Below, in pieces: positions 11,858 to 24,181 of a DNA stretch of 64,000 bases. Where the stretch lies: positions 2,480,001 to 2,544,000 of the forward strand of contig JAVFKD010000002.1 in NCBI GenBank assembly GCA_036429605.1. The letters run 5' to 3'. Source of the stretch: Cladobotryum mycophilum (Eukaryota; Ascomycota; Sordariomycetes; Hypocreales; Hypocreaceae). Below the pieces are notes generated by a model. That model was given only the letters and a program-made list of their open reading frames with translations, was not told the origin of the DNA and did no database searches. Every line of letters starts with the position of its first letter. The first letter of the stretch is position 1. Position numbers and translations under genes: made by a program.

Positions 11858-13512
11858 AGCTAATGTTGGCTCGCCGACACTGGTATCTAGGATCAAGGAG
11901 GTTAGTAATGAGATGAGATGTAATAAACTCTGCAATCTATTAACTTTTCATCCCCCCTAGGCTGCGTTTGCACCTCTAGTAACACACGACGACGATTCTC
12001 GCTCTCTCCATGAAACAAATGCGAACCTATTTTCAGGACCACGATCCATCCGGAGCATGTACTAAGTTAGCAGATTTTGATACAAACAGGACCTGTTTCT
12101 AAAGCCCGACCGGGCGCCCAATAACCATTACCACGCATAATTCGGTTTAGAGCTCTCCATCTTACCTTGTACCAAACTGATACTTGTGCCCTAGGACGGC
12201 CATCGATGCTTAGCGGTCAGAACGAGGTGTCGAGGTAATGTTTGGATGTTTAAGTGTATATCACAATTATGTAGCAAATATATGACTTGACATGAGGTAC
12301 CTTAGCAAGGGTTGCCTCTGTTCAAGTCTAGCTTGTCAAATGGTGTCGAGTTCTTCTCTTACAATACAGTCTCTACCGTGGTGACCGTGACTTGGTCTCA
12401 TGAAAAGGGGAGTGATTCGTGGTTGTATCAGTGGCATCATGCTTGGTTGCCTGAGAATCGCGCTGCCCTGTATGTCACGGGAGGTGGTAAATCAGGCGTG
12501 CGTGCCCTATTCCAGCATCATCCATTCAATCATCTTGGATCCTTACATGTCCTCATTATCAACGTTGAGCAAATACTTGGTTTATTAAACGGCGCCTTGT
12601 CTCTTGGGAGCATCGTTTTTCTCTTTGCTTCTTGTTTCTGCATCTTTCTATCGGCTTCCTGCAGGACTGTCTCTCGAGTAGCGTCGAGGGCATCACTAGA
12701 CGCACACTCCCTCCCCTTCAGACTCGACCAGTTCACTTCAACTTCACTTGTCGATTTCCCAACTTATTTTTTCTTCTCTTTTCTCGCTTCGTCACACGCA
12801 CATCGGCTAATCCTTTGCCCTACTTTTGAACGACCCCCCCCCCCCCTCTCCTCTTCTTGGGTCTTTTCTCTTCCTCTTCTCTTCCTCTTTCTTCTTCTTG
12901 GAGTAAAACGACTCTTTGGCGCAACGCAGACTTTTTCGACTTTGGATCTCGGGAAGGGAGTTTCATCCTTTTTGTCACGGGGCAGAGAAAGAAGGCGCCT
13001 GATTTCTTTTTCCTTTTTACTACTTCTCTTTAACTTAATCATATTGGCGCTCCTTTGATCGACTCGTGAGGAAGTCATATTGGGGCGTGTTGTGGTTGTC
13101 AAGTTTCCCTCTTGTGAGCGGCGCTGATCTGCAACTCCATTCAGGTTCGTTCTCAACTCCCCAAGTTGCTACAGCAATTGCTTGCGATTTTTCTCTTCTG
13201 GCTCCAACGGGCGTGAGGAGAGATCTAGACCGTTTTCGCGTTGCCCATGATTGTATTGTTCGCCCTATTGTCTCTTTTTCGCGCGGTGTTGCCATTGCTG
13301 GGCCGTTGACAGCTGTGCGACAAAACTGACAGAACAATAGGTTGTTACAATAGCATTCAGATTTTCTGTCGTTTTTGACGCACGAAAAGCCTCTCCTCTC
13401 TCTTTAAAACTGAGGGTACCATCACGACTGGTCTTCTCTTACCATCTCCCACCGTCGTCGTCTCGTCCTGAGTCGTCGTCTCATTACACCATCTCGTCCT
13501 CGCTGAGAGAGG
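11858..13512. other. Intergenic region with long pyrimidine-rich leader
   Basis: From about 12,600 to 13,500 the + strand is strongly CT-rich, with a 13-base C run at 12834-12846, and probably forms the promoter and leader of the next gene. A 248-codon open frame at 12312-13058 is a by-product of that composition (runs of Leu, Phe and Ser) and is not annotated. The rest holds the 3' end of the splicing-factor gene. Confidence 0.55.
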
Positions 13513-16168
13513 ATGACTGAACCCAGATCCAGAACCCTTCTGGTTTCTTCTTCAAGAGGCTCATCAGATCAGAGCACGTCTAGAAACTCGTCATCACCGA
13601 GCCTGTTGGAGACGACGAATTCGAGCAACACGATGTTGTCCGTCGACTTTAGCACGCCCCTTGCAGGGCCAGCGCGCTCTGCGAGGATTAAGCAAATGTC
13701 GAACAATCATGTGAGTTATCATCTTCTACTATGAGTGTATTGCATTCCACGCGGGCACTCTCTTTTCTTCATTCTCAGCCACTATGTCCCTCCCATCTCT
13801 GAGTCCCAAAACACACACAATGTTCCTACCGTCCCTCCTGGGCTACGATGCTGACTTTGCTATCAGCCTGCATTCGAAAAGTCGCGTATGACGCAAGAGA
13901 TTTTGGTCAAAATACAGCACTCTCTTCGACGCATGCCCGGTGTCTCGGCCTCAGAGTCTAACGAGATTATCGCCCAGCTGCAGGAAGTCGGCCAGATCAT
14001 CAGCCAAGAGACGAGCCAGCTTGTCGATGCCCTGATGAACCTGAACCTCGACCAGGAAGACACCGACAGGTCCATCGCGCGCATGGCCATTGAAGCCAAC
14101 CTAGCAAAGGCCACCAACGAAGACCAACTCCAGGCTATCAAGGACCTCAGAGATGAAGTCAAGGCCGAGAAGAGCAAGGCCGAACAGGCTGAGTCCGAGA
14201 TGAAAAAGATGATGGAGGATCTGGAAGATCTTACTGTCGACTTTAAGAAGCTGAAGAACAATGCTGAGAAACAGCAAAGCGGAGATGCATCATCCAGCGA
14301 TGAGGACGAGGACATTGTCAAGGCATGTTCCCAAAGCAGCACAGTTCTTTTTTGCAGATCCTAGCAAGCTAACGTTTCGATGTCTACAGAGTCTTGAAAG
14401 CACTATCCAAAACCTGGAGGAGCAGGTTAATAAACATCGCACTCTCTGGGTCATGCGACGCTCCAACCCCGAGGTTGTTGCTCGAGCCATCGAGAACGCC
14501 GCAGAGTCTGCCCAGGACAGCAACAATAACAATAACAGCTATAACAAGTCCATGATGCCGATGAAGCCTGCATCCGGTATGATGCCAATCAAGAACGAAG
14601 AGGGCGCATCAGATGACACCGCACCACCCCGTATCTTGGGCGATATCCCACCACCGGCTCGGGCTGCCTCAGCCTTCCAGCCCATGCATCGTCCCCCAAC
14701 CACAGGCCCACCACCCAAGTTTGGTCAGCTCCAGACAGGTCCTCCACGACCTCCTTCAACCATGCCTCATGACCGTCGTGTCTCTGGCGGCTGGAACTCT
14801 GATCGTTCTGATCGCGGTGGTGGTGGTCGTTCCGGCTCCTTTGGCGGCAATGCGCAGCCACCTTCTTATGCCCAGTCCTCCTTTAGAGCCCCCTCGCGAA
14901 AGGGATTCCAGAACAGCAACTCTCGCTACCGCAATGACTACCAACAACACCAACAGCACCAACAGCAACAGTCCAACTTCGCCATGCCCGAAAATCCGCC
15001 TCACCGGCCCAACAGCTCCTTCGGTTACGGTCGAGACTACTACCCCAACACACCCACCGCCCAAGGTCGAGGCAGATACGGCCGCTCTCAGGATATCGGC
15101 GGCGGCCAGAATCCTCCTCCCCCACCATGGACTACACCACCGGCCCCCCTCGGGTCCAGGCTCCGCCGCTTCGTCCAGCAACGCCATGATCAGCCGCAGC
15201 GGCTACGTCGGCCCGACCATCCTCATCACCGAGCGCATGGCCGCCACCTGGCACGAGCAAATCATGGACTTCTACGCCGTTATCCGGACCTTTGTCGAGC
15301 GGCACGCCAACAACCCGGACAACGTGCGCAACGTAAAGACCAACGCCCCGGCCCTCTGGCCCATCCTCCTGGCGACCTACCACCCCCTCTCCGAGTCGGA
15401 GGCGACGTCGTACCTGGAGTACCATCTTCGCAACGAGAACTCCAAGTCTTGCCTCGTTACCAGGGTGGTGATTGACTTCATCGTCAATCGTGTCTGGGTC
15501 CCTGGTGCGTGGAGCGGTGCTGATCCGGATTCGACGTATGCCCTCATGGAGCTTGAGCAGGACTTTGAGCGAACTCAAGGTATGATATTCCCCCCTTTTC
15601 TTTTTTACTGTATTTCTCTCTTTTTCTATATCTCTCCTTTTCTCTCTTTTTCTCTTTCCACTCTCTCAAATTCGTCACATTCATACTAACTCCCCCCGTT
15701 TCAATAGGCCAACCATCCGTCCTCCGCCAACCCCTTCTTGACCGACAATCCACCATCATCGACACCATCATCAAAACCTCCTCCCACACCCCCTTCATCA
15801 AGCACAAGATCGAGGAGACCACCTCCGCCCTGCTCTCCAACCTGCAGCCCTTCCTCAACAAGTTCTCCGCCCCCAACCCGGCCGACACCTACCGCGACAT
15901 GGAGGCCGTCGTCGACAACGCCTGGGAGCTCTCCTGCCGCATCCTCACATCCCGCCTGACCTTTGACTTCCGCTTCCCCGAGATCGGGAGCCGCTTCTCC
16001 AGCCAGAGCATGCTGCCCATATGGCCCCCCATGGACCCCCTGGAGCTGCAGGCCAAGCACTGGAGGGTGGCGCTGGTGACGACGCCCGTGGTGACGTGCA
16101 GGAACGATACTGGGAGCAATATCTCTGCGCACTCGGTGTCCCTGGCGGATGTGTTTTGCATGCAGTAA
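13513..16168 (+). CDS. Unknown conserved-looking protein: coiled coil, disordered middle, globular C-terminal domain; frame break in a Pro-rich stretch
   Basis: I do not recognise the family. Exons: 13513-13710, 13867-14322, 14390-15579 and 15708-16168. Intron 2 appears to be GC-AG (AAG|GCATGT ... CTAAC ... CTACAG). The order is a Ser/Thr-rich N-terminus, a heptad-bearing acidic/basic coiled coil (about residues 75-250, e.g. QAIKDLRDEVKAEKSKAEQ), then a long Pro/Gly/Ser/Gln/Asn-rich disordered region. A well-ordered C-terminal domain of about 300 residues starts near GYVGPTILITERMAATWHEQ and ends DVFCMQ. Frame changes between the disordered region and the last domain. Either one base is missing from each of two C runs (15119-15123 and 15144-15149; 768 residues) or one base is extra in the second (767 residues). 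The architecture suggests a scaffold or RNP-associated protein, but this is a guess. Confidence 0.75.
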
Positions 16169-17289
16169 AAGGGGGCTTTTCCTTATTCTTCAAAACCTAG
16201 GGAGTCGTTCCTTCTCCCCTCACCATCTTCACCAAGATGACACAACATTCACATACAAAATGACCCAAGCCTTTCTGCCTTGTGAGTCCAAAAAAAAAAA
16301 GAAGACCCCTCACAAGTCCACATAAAACAGATCTGGGTGGTAACAGGTGTTTTTTTTGCTCTTTTTAATTCCCTCCCTCTCCTTTTCTCTTCAGATATCT
16401 CCGTTTTCGGGTTGGCATGGTCTGTTCATGTTACATTTCCGGGTGGTTTTTTCCATAAAAAAAGAAAAACCTGACAACCCCTGCTTTCTTCCTGTCTCTC
16501 CCTCTCTTTCTCTTTCTTCTTTCTCTTGCAGTTCCAATAACGTCCATGGAGCAGAGCACAAAGGAAGAAACCAGAGAGAGGACCCAAATGGAGAAATAAA
16601 GGCCACATACCATACACACGCGCGCACACCCCTAGATAGGAGAAAAAAGGGGGCACAACGATCTAACAACTTTCATCTAAAAGATGAGCACGGATAGATC
16701 GATATTGATTACTTTTATTCTCTTGATTAGGAATTTCTTTCTTCATACCAATGAGTTTTTTCTTTCTTTCTTTTTTAGATCCCGTGGAGTGAAAGGGGTC
16801 TTTCTTTTGCGTAAAACCGGTTTATACAGGGCATGGGAGGGAGGGAGGGAGAGAGAGAGAGAACGGGAGAATAAGTACTCTCAAGATTTTAGCTAGACAA
16901 ACGGAGATAGTATGAATAGACTGGTGGTTCAATTAGAGATCTAAGTGTACTTGCATGTGGTTTGCCTTTCAACCTCTGCAAATACGTTCCCATAAAACTT
17001 GAGAGAAGGGTGTTTCTCAAGGTCATCAAACACAAGTTTCAATGCCTAGAACCGGGTATCATTGAAAATCCAACCGCAACGCCTAATCTGCTATCCCTGA
17101 AGGAATCGTTCCTCCGAAGACCGATTTCCAACCAAGATTATCCCAGTAGAGCATAAATGCGTACCCTTCAACCATACCCCGATCTCTCTGTTATCCCTCT
17201 GATGCCGTCTGTTTCGGCTCGCAAAAGAAAAAGGACATTGTCATAACTCGTTAAATCTCCGTCACAGACGTCCGTATCCGTTACGCCGC
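16169..17289. other. Convergent intergenic region, simple-sequence rich
   Basis: This region separates the coiled-coil gene from the vWA gene. It contains poly-A and CT tracts (about 16,290-16,530) and a GA-rich stretch at about 16,836-16,866. No gene is supported. Confidence 0.55.
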
Positions 17290-18332
17290 TCAACGATGTC
17301 CGCCTGGTAAAATCCCAGTAGGTTTTCGATCAAGACGGCGAATAACCGCCCCGAGAACAACCTTGAGGATACCATCGGCGGAAAGCACCTTATCACTAAG
17401 AGGCGTCATTGTATCCCAGGTGACGGCATCCACCATATCCCGAATTCCCTGCTCCGACAGGTCGTCGTCTAGCTCCCGCAGCGCCTCTCGTGCACCTCTC
17501 TCGTTGCCAACCTGGAAAAACTGAATGCCGACTTGGTGTGGTGGTGCTTCCAACTGATCGAGCTTCTTCGCACTCTGGACAATGATGCTCTCGGGATCGT
17601 CTGTGGGACGGCCGTCGGTGATGACAATGATATTTACGGGCTTGACTTTATCCATGTCCTTTGCATGAGAAAGATGTGACACATATGGCTTCAGAATGCT
17701 CTGTAATCTGCCTCCTGTGGGAGTGATTCCGTAGGGGCGAATATCCCTGAAGATTCTCTCGACGGTGCTGGGGCTGTTAATGTTGTAATAACCGCCACTG
17801 GCCTTTTCTCCCGAGCCCCTGGAGCTTGAACGGTGGTTCAGAAAGTACAAGTCAATTCCATCAGCGTCGTGAGAAGTACAAATTGGCGTAATGGCTCGGA
17901 GAGCGGCTTCAGTTTCTCTCCAGGAGGCGCCGGTCATGGAGCCCGAATCATCAATGACAAATATGGTATCGAAAGAAGCCAGGAAAGCATACTTGTCTTC
18001 GTCGTTTGTGATGTGACTCAGTGCTGAGCCAGGTGGGACAATCACCGGGATTTGCTGCTGCATTGGCGAAACAGGAGAATAAGCAGGAGGGGGCTCGTCT
18101 AAGGAAGGGACCGCGTCAGTGCCCACACTCTGTAATTTGCTGCATGTCGTTCTTTTCCGGGACAAGTAGCTTCGGGAGGGAGAGACTTACTCTCGTTTAT
18201 GGCCATGGAATCCGAAAACGGATTGTTGCTGGCTAAGCCCCTTGTAGCGAGAGAAGGCTCCGAGCCGCGTCCAGAAGGAGACTTGTCACGGGTCATCCTC
18301 TCCTTGATTGATCCAAGTAACGACTTCTTCAT
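17290..18332 (-). CDS. von Willebrand factor type A (vWA) domain protein
   Basis: Two exons, 18191-18332 and 17290-18098, give 316 residues. The donor is GTAAGT. I placed the acceptor at CCTTAG, behind a CACTGAC branch-like site, because it is the only nearby acceptor that keeps frame. The N-terminus MKKSLLGSIKERMTRD is basic and followed by a Ser/Pro-rich linker (PPPAYSPVSP). The vWA fold starts near residue 90 with the metal-ion-dependent adhesion motif DDSGSM (D97, S99, S101) and continues through ITDGRPTDDPESI. Such stand-alone fungal vWA proteins are cytosolic and poorly characterised; they are thought to mediate protein-protein contacts. The exact intron 3' end is the least certain part of the model. 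Confidence 0.8.
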
Positions 18333-19883
18333 GATGTATAGAGTCCTTTAGATATCCTGATTTGAGATGGCTTCACACTGATGCTTTTGATCTGCAGCTT
18401 GCGAGAATCAAATCTTACCCAGTCCCGATGTCGGTGTATTTATAATGAGGTAAGATTTGAGTGTGTGAGAGGCTGAGGGAAGGGTTTGTTTGTTCGTTTG
18501 TTTATTTGCTGGCTTGTGTTGGGATAGAGTTTACGGCGAATCGTTCTGCCGTGGCTTGTTTGTCAAACGTTACACGGGTAGCTGCGACTTGCAATTGTGC
18601 AAACTTCCTTTGATTCCGCCTTGTTGTACTACCGTAAGTATTCGAGAGAGGATACGTCGCTCTAAGAAGAACTGTTTAGGGTAGGTGCCAAGGTGAGGTA
18701 AGAATGTACACTATCGAGTCATTGACCAATAATTAATCGACTCTCAAAGACTGGTGGAATTCGTGAGGCACTTCATAAAAGAATGTCGCTAATCTCTTGT
18801 TTTATACCAATACAATGGATAATTTATCTCCATTGAGAATGTGGAAGCACGTATCATTTATTATTTTATATTTTATTCCCACTCGTTTAGCCTTGCCCAC
18901 ACACTCGGGCACACATGCTCACCTCATGTTCTACATTATAGTAGATGTTCCTACATTAGTCTTCATCAATCGCTAAGAATCAGGTCAAGTTTTCCTTGAT
19001 TGGACAGCCTCCAGCACAGCCTTATGGGGCCACAACCCCCAAATGGCAAATGAGGGTTGCGTGGCTGTGTTGGGGGAGGCGTGTACCCCCTCAATGTGGC
19101 ACCGACCTTGCCGAGTCCGCTGCAATGCTACAGGTGATGCCCCGGATGCAGTCGCATGGATGCCAATTACAGAATGCCTATAACAAGGTGATGTGTGAGG
19201 CATAAAAAAGAATATTAAAAACCATCCGCAGGCGGTTTCGTGACCACAAACTACTAACCACCAACTGCATGGTGGTCGTTGGAATGCATTAACGCCCATG
19301 TTGGCAACTTTTAAAGACCTCATTATAAAATAACACACAGACCTCAGTTGGGCAATGCCCCCGCCGGTTTGCCAAGTCCAACATTGGCGCCCAAGAAATA
19401 CGGATTGCCCAAAGGATCTATGGATTATTAGAAGCAAACTACGAGGAGCCATGTGGTACCACTATTTGGCCCATCAACCTTGTACTATATACGAGAAGAG
19501 TGGGTAGATAGTTCAGGATTTCGGCTTCATTTCATTTTAGGCCTCGACAAATTGAGGCTCATCATGGTAGCAAACATGTTTGTATCAGTCAATCAATTAC
19601 TACGCCACCACTGGGCGTTGATCTAGTTTCATCTAGCAAACAACTAGAGGTATTGGGAACTCTCCGAATCTCTCCCTCTCTCTCCACTCATACATCATGC
19701 CTCTCTAACATCTTGATCATCAACCACCCCCAATTGCCATCAACTGCAAACTCCATGATCCATTGCCACCAAGCCTTGTACTAACGCGTTTGCTCATCAA
19801 ACTGTTGCCCCTCCCTCCCTAGTGGCGAGTAGAAGGCTATGGCATGCCCCTGATTCAAAATTTCATGAATCAAGACATCATAT
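18333..19883. other. Intergenic region, no gene seen
   Basis: It contains the vWA promoter and the 3' region of the aminotransferase gene. A nested imperfect inverted repeat at 19008-19079 is the only structure I noticed. A 155-codon minus frame at 18985-19452 overlaps it and has no domain-like character. Confidence 0.5.
19008..19079. repeat. Imperfect nested inverted repeat (possible hairpin)
   Basis: The outer arm CCTCCAGCACAGCC (19008-19021) is complementary, with a small bulge, to GGCTGTGTTGGGGGAGG (19063-19079). Inside it a CCACAACCCCC stretch faces GAGGGTTGCGTGG. No flanking target-site duplication or tRNA-like boxes were recognised. Confidence 0.4.
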
Positions 19884-21967
19884 TTAGGTAGACTTCTTGA
19901 ACCTGGTAGAGTTAAGACAAACATTAGTCAAATCATCTACTCGGTCTGTCAATGCAAAGACTTACTTGTTCACAACACGCTCGATTCCATCAAGTCCATT
20001 CTTCAGGACTTCCATGCGAGGTCCATAGGACAGACGAACGAAGTGGTGGCAGGGACTGTCAAACAAGTCTCGGCGTCGTGAAGGGTTCAAATCGAAGAAG
20101 ATGCCTGGGACAACAATAACCTTTTCCTCAAGACAAGCTTGGAAGAAGTTGAGACCGTCAGCAATGGCGCCCGGAAGTCCCTCGAGGTTCAACCATCTGT
20201 CTATTGTTAGTGAAACTGCTGATATAGAGTGATTTACACAAGGTTCCTACAGATAGAACGTGGAGTCAGGGACATATTTGATGGAAAAGCCCATCTCTCG
20301 AAGGCGACGGACAGTGTAGTCACGCTTGTCCTGTAGCTTAGTTAGTCACTAGGTCATTCCATCACTCTGTTCAGGGGTAGGCAAACCCGGAAGTGCTGCT
20401 GCAGGTGGATCATTTCATTGTGCACCAAAGCGGGTTCCAGCATTGGAATAGCCGCTTCTTGGAAGGCATGGCAGGCTCCTCCATCCAGATAGCTACCGCA
20501 GGATCCGATACTGTAGTCATGTTAGTAACCTAGTTCATCGGATATGCTACTCGCATGATAAGATGCAACGTACGCGCTGATGTACTCTAAAAGAAAAAAG
20601 AAACAGTAGTTAGTTTCTGCCTTGCCATTCTATTTCCAGGACAAATAACTTACCCTTGGGACCAATGATCCAGGCAATTCTCCAGCCAGGAAGTCTGAAT
20701 CGCTTGGTAAGTCCGTCAATGATTAAAACATCGTCTTCGTCGACGTCCTCGACGTTCTCGGCAGCGGAGATGGTGCTTCCATCGCAGTTGCTGGTGTAGT
20801 TGTAGCCGGAATAAAACTCGTCGCTGATGAAAGTAGCACGACCACGACAGATGTCTTGGATTTCGGCAAGCTCAGGGTTGGCCACAACACGGCCAGTGGG
20901 ATTTCGTGGATTGGAGGTGAGGATCACCGAAGTACCACGAGCAATCTCTTCGGCAATCTTGTCAGGATGGATGTGGTATCCATCCTCCTCCGACAACGGC
21001 ACAGGGATGGCGGCGAACTATCTTCCCAGTTAGCCAATATATTCCAATGACCTTGGTTGGGCTGGAATCCATGCTCACGTTCTTAAATAAACTCAGCATC
21101 TCATTATAGGCAGTATAGTCAGGAAGGAAGAAACTCAGGTACGAACTACCCAGGACAGCAGCAATTCGGATAAGTCCGGCACGTCCACCAGGGACGATTG
21201 CAACATTTTCCCAAGTATACTTGCTCGGCTTGTCCTTCCTGTGCATCTCGTTGTACAAATTGGCGACAGCCTCTCTCAGGGGCTTGATACCCGCGGTGGG
21301 GCCATACTCTCTGGCGGCCATGGTGATGTCAATAGTAGTCGGGCGCTTGAAGCAGCCCTCGATCTCATCCTCAACCTCGGGTGCTCCCTGGCCCAAGTTT
21401 GCCCAAGCCTCGGGCTCCTCTAGGAAGCCATACTCGGAGGCACGCTCGGTGCACCAAATGACACCGGTGGAAGATCGGCTGGCATCGAGACCAGCATGGG
21501 GCATGTGGCCCTCGTGAGCATTGCGGAATTGCCTATGGACCTTGGATTGGGTCTCTGGGAGAAAACTCTGTCAGCCTCGTCCGCAGCAACGGTGATTGGT
21601 GTTGGGCCCCAAGAACCAAGAATCGCCGTCTTATTAGTTGACCAATTGTCATGGCCACTCAACTGAGTGGTTGGCCGGACTTTTTTGACAGCTGCGGGGG
21701 AGGGGTAACCCAGTTGGTAGAGGGGGCATGGCGGGGTTGACATGGATGGGAAGGAATAAAAAGTCCAACGGAACAGGACCATCATGTAGGAAAACAAGAG
21801 GTGTGGCCTCTGGAGAAGGCCAACAAAAGAAACATGGACGCCATCGTGACTGGAAATTGGGATCTCGACTCACCTTGCATTGACGGATCAACATTGCTGA
21901 AGCGTCGGTTGTTAGGCTTCGGGGCGCCAGTGTGGCGGTTGATAGAGAACTTTCGACCGCTAAACAT
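19884..21967 (-). CDS. Fold-type I PLP-dependent aminotransferase (class I/II)
   Basis: Eight exons keep one frame: 21874-21967, 21079-21554, 20654-21017, 20574-20586, 20387-20510, 20251-20330, 19966-20196 and 19884-19902 (466 residues). Exon 4 is only 13 nt and is needed to read PKEYISAIGSC. Exon 8 adds six codons (FKKST plus stop) behind a perfect GTAAGT donor; without it the gene would end four codons into that intron at 19962. Motifs of the superfamily are NPRNPTG (N229), DEFYSGY (D256, Y259) and the cofactor-lysine segment GLTKRFRLPGWR (K295). Members transfer amino groups or act as ACC-synthase-like lyases; the substrate cannot be told from sequence. Intron 1 is 319 nt, long for this locus. 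Confidence 0.85.
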
Positions 21968-24181
21968 CTTGATCGAAGAGGTGACACAAAGAGGAATCTG
22001 GTTTTTGGAATTCTGCCTTGGTCTGGGCGAAGAGAAGGCGTTGAAATAGAATCAACGGGGAAGGGCGAAGCAAAGCTCAAGCTGTATAGCCTGCTTAGAA
22101 GAGAAAGAAGAAGGAGAAGATATAGAAAGCAAAGGGGGTCGGTCGTAGTACAACCGGGAGAGCGGCACGTCTTAAGGTTGTTCAAGGTTGCAGCCTGACG
22201 AGAGAGAAAAAAAGAAAGGAAGAAGAAAAACAAAAAAAGTTGTTTGTTGATCTGAAACGAGGCTACCTTATGTATGCAGACTTTTTTTTTACCGGTCGGG
22301 CACGACGCGAGCCTTATAAATAAAAACCTAGATCGTGGACCTGTTTGCCAGCTGTTGCCAGCGGGGAGGAGGAGGAGGAGGAAGGGGAGGAAAACGATGT
22401 GACAACAAGGTGAGTTGGGATTCGCTCTCTCTCATCCGCCCCCGGCCTTTTTCGACCTGCATGGGGATTGGCAAGCAAGGAAAAAATTACGCCGGGTCTT
22501 GTTCTGTCAATCAGCTGGCCGGTGGGACAAATCACACAAAACAGCCATGATAACTTGGGTTGCTTTGGTCGGCACGTCCCAACCGATCGCTGCTCAGGTT
22601 TCCAATGTGGAGGCGGCCTCTCCGATTTGCAAAAAAAGAGCACCGATCGATATCCATGGTTGAAGCTTCTGTGGGCAGATGCCACATCTACTACTACCTA
22701 CCTATTGTAAGCTTCAAGATAGATGCCTTATGCTTCTATCAATATGGAATATTATAACCTTTTACATCAAGTAAATATTCCGAAGAAAACATACTTGCTT
22801 TGCCCCCGTAACCAAACTTCTCATCTACCGATAACTTTCTTTCCCTTCCCACCATCACAATGAAAACTAACCCTACCTATTCTAGCAATCAAATCGATGC
22901 CCATCCTTGATCCATAGCTTCTCCCCAAGCTAGCTCATCCGCTGCGGGAGCTGCTCTGCTGACCTGACCCTGCCAAGTTGTTGGAGAAACCCTCCAATAT
23001 GCGGGCAAAAAAGGAGCGGTGGGTTGGCAGGGGGGGGGGCATCTCGCCCAGTGAGCCTGTTAGCATCCAGTCCAGTACGTAACAGGTAAGCAAAATCCCC
23101 CAAAAGCCCTCATCATCAAGCACAGCCTATGGGGTGTTATTCGGTATGTGCACCTCTCCAGCTTCGGGAGGATTAGTGACTTCAATATCGTTCAATTTTC
23201 GTAGCATGATTACCTTCGGTGAAGACCGCTTGTAGTTCAGAGCCTTACTCAGTACGCATCTGTTACACCTGGAACGTCATTCGGCTACCCGCTGCACTCT
23301 GTAGGCTCTCTCCCAGTGTCTCACTACGTGCCGTATCCCGTACACTGAACGAGCACAAGACCGTATTATATCTACAGCTCAACCAACCAAATCAGCAGCA
23401 TAGAGTCGAGTACCTGCGCCTACTCTGTTAGCCACAGCACCGTAATGCATCCCATCATCCTACACAACGCAACGCAAACTGCATGTAACATAACATGCCC
23501 GTAGGACATTTTCTTTTCGAGTCGGTCGTGCATAACATGCGGAAAACCATTACTTACATTCCGAAACGGGCTTTTCCCTTCGAGCTCGAATAAGCCACCT
23601 ACTTCAGCTAGAATTTCCTTCTTCCGAAATCAACCGCTCGTGGTCCGTTCCATGCTTGAACGAGGAGGGACCAACGAGCAGAGCCCAATCTCCACGCTGA
23701 GGCTTCAAAGGTACCTTGGGAGGGCCATGGATCTTCATCCAACATGTTCGTTGTGTCCGCCACCCGGCGTCTTGGAACGAAAGCTGTGCCCTCAGCTTCG
23801 ACATTTCCCGAATGTATGACCCATCATACTACTTGTACCCGAGTTTCTATTACTCAATACGCGTCATTTTCCGTGCACGAATCTTGTAGTCTAGATATTT
23901 TGGATCGTCCTGAATATGGCGTCTTCTCTCATCCGTGGATGTAGGTAGCTTGATTATAGTGATGCTCCCAACTTATAGCGCATGAGATCCGCTAACTCAG
24001 CTCCAGGGCTGTCCAATGGCGGGGCAGCCTCTCTCCTCAGAGCCTAGCTTCGTCGAATTTTGACAGAAACCCCAACAACTTCTAGAATTTCAGTGATAAG
24101 CCTGCCTGTCCACTTTTCATCCGCTCAGTTCGACGCCTGCTACTACTACAGCCTCAAGCCTCAAAGCTCTCTCAGTTCTCA
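21968..24181. other. Divergent intergenic region of about 2.2 kb
   Basis: The left end (to about 22,250) is GA-rich on + and reads as the CT-rich leader of the aminotransferase. A (GGA)n-like stretch lies at about 22,363-22,392 and a 10-base G run at 23030-23039. No gene is supported, although a 66-codon minus frame at 23604-23804 is mildly coding-like. Confidence 0.5.

Noticed and set aside
12312..13058. 248-codon + strand open frame before the coiled-coil gene
   Set aside because: Made of Leu/Phe/Ser-rich runs from a CT-rich leader, spans a 13-base C run, and shows no domain or intron-consistent structure.
18985..19452. 155-codon minus open frame
   Set aside because: Overlaps the inverted repeat, is rich in Cys/Trp/His with no pattern, and lacks a neighbouring exon structure.
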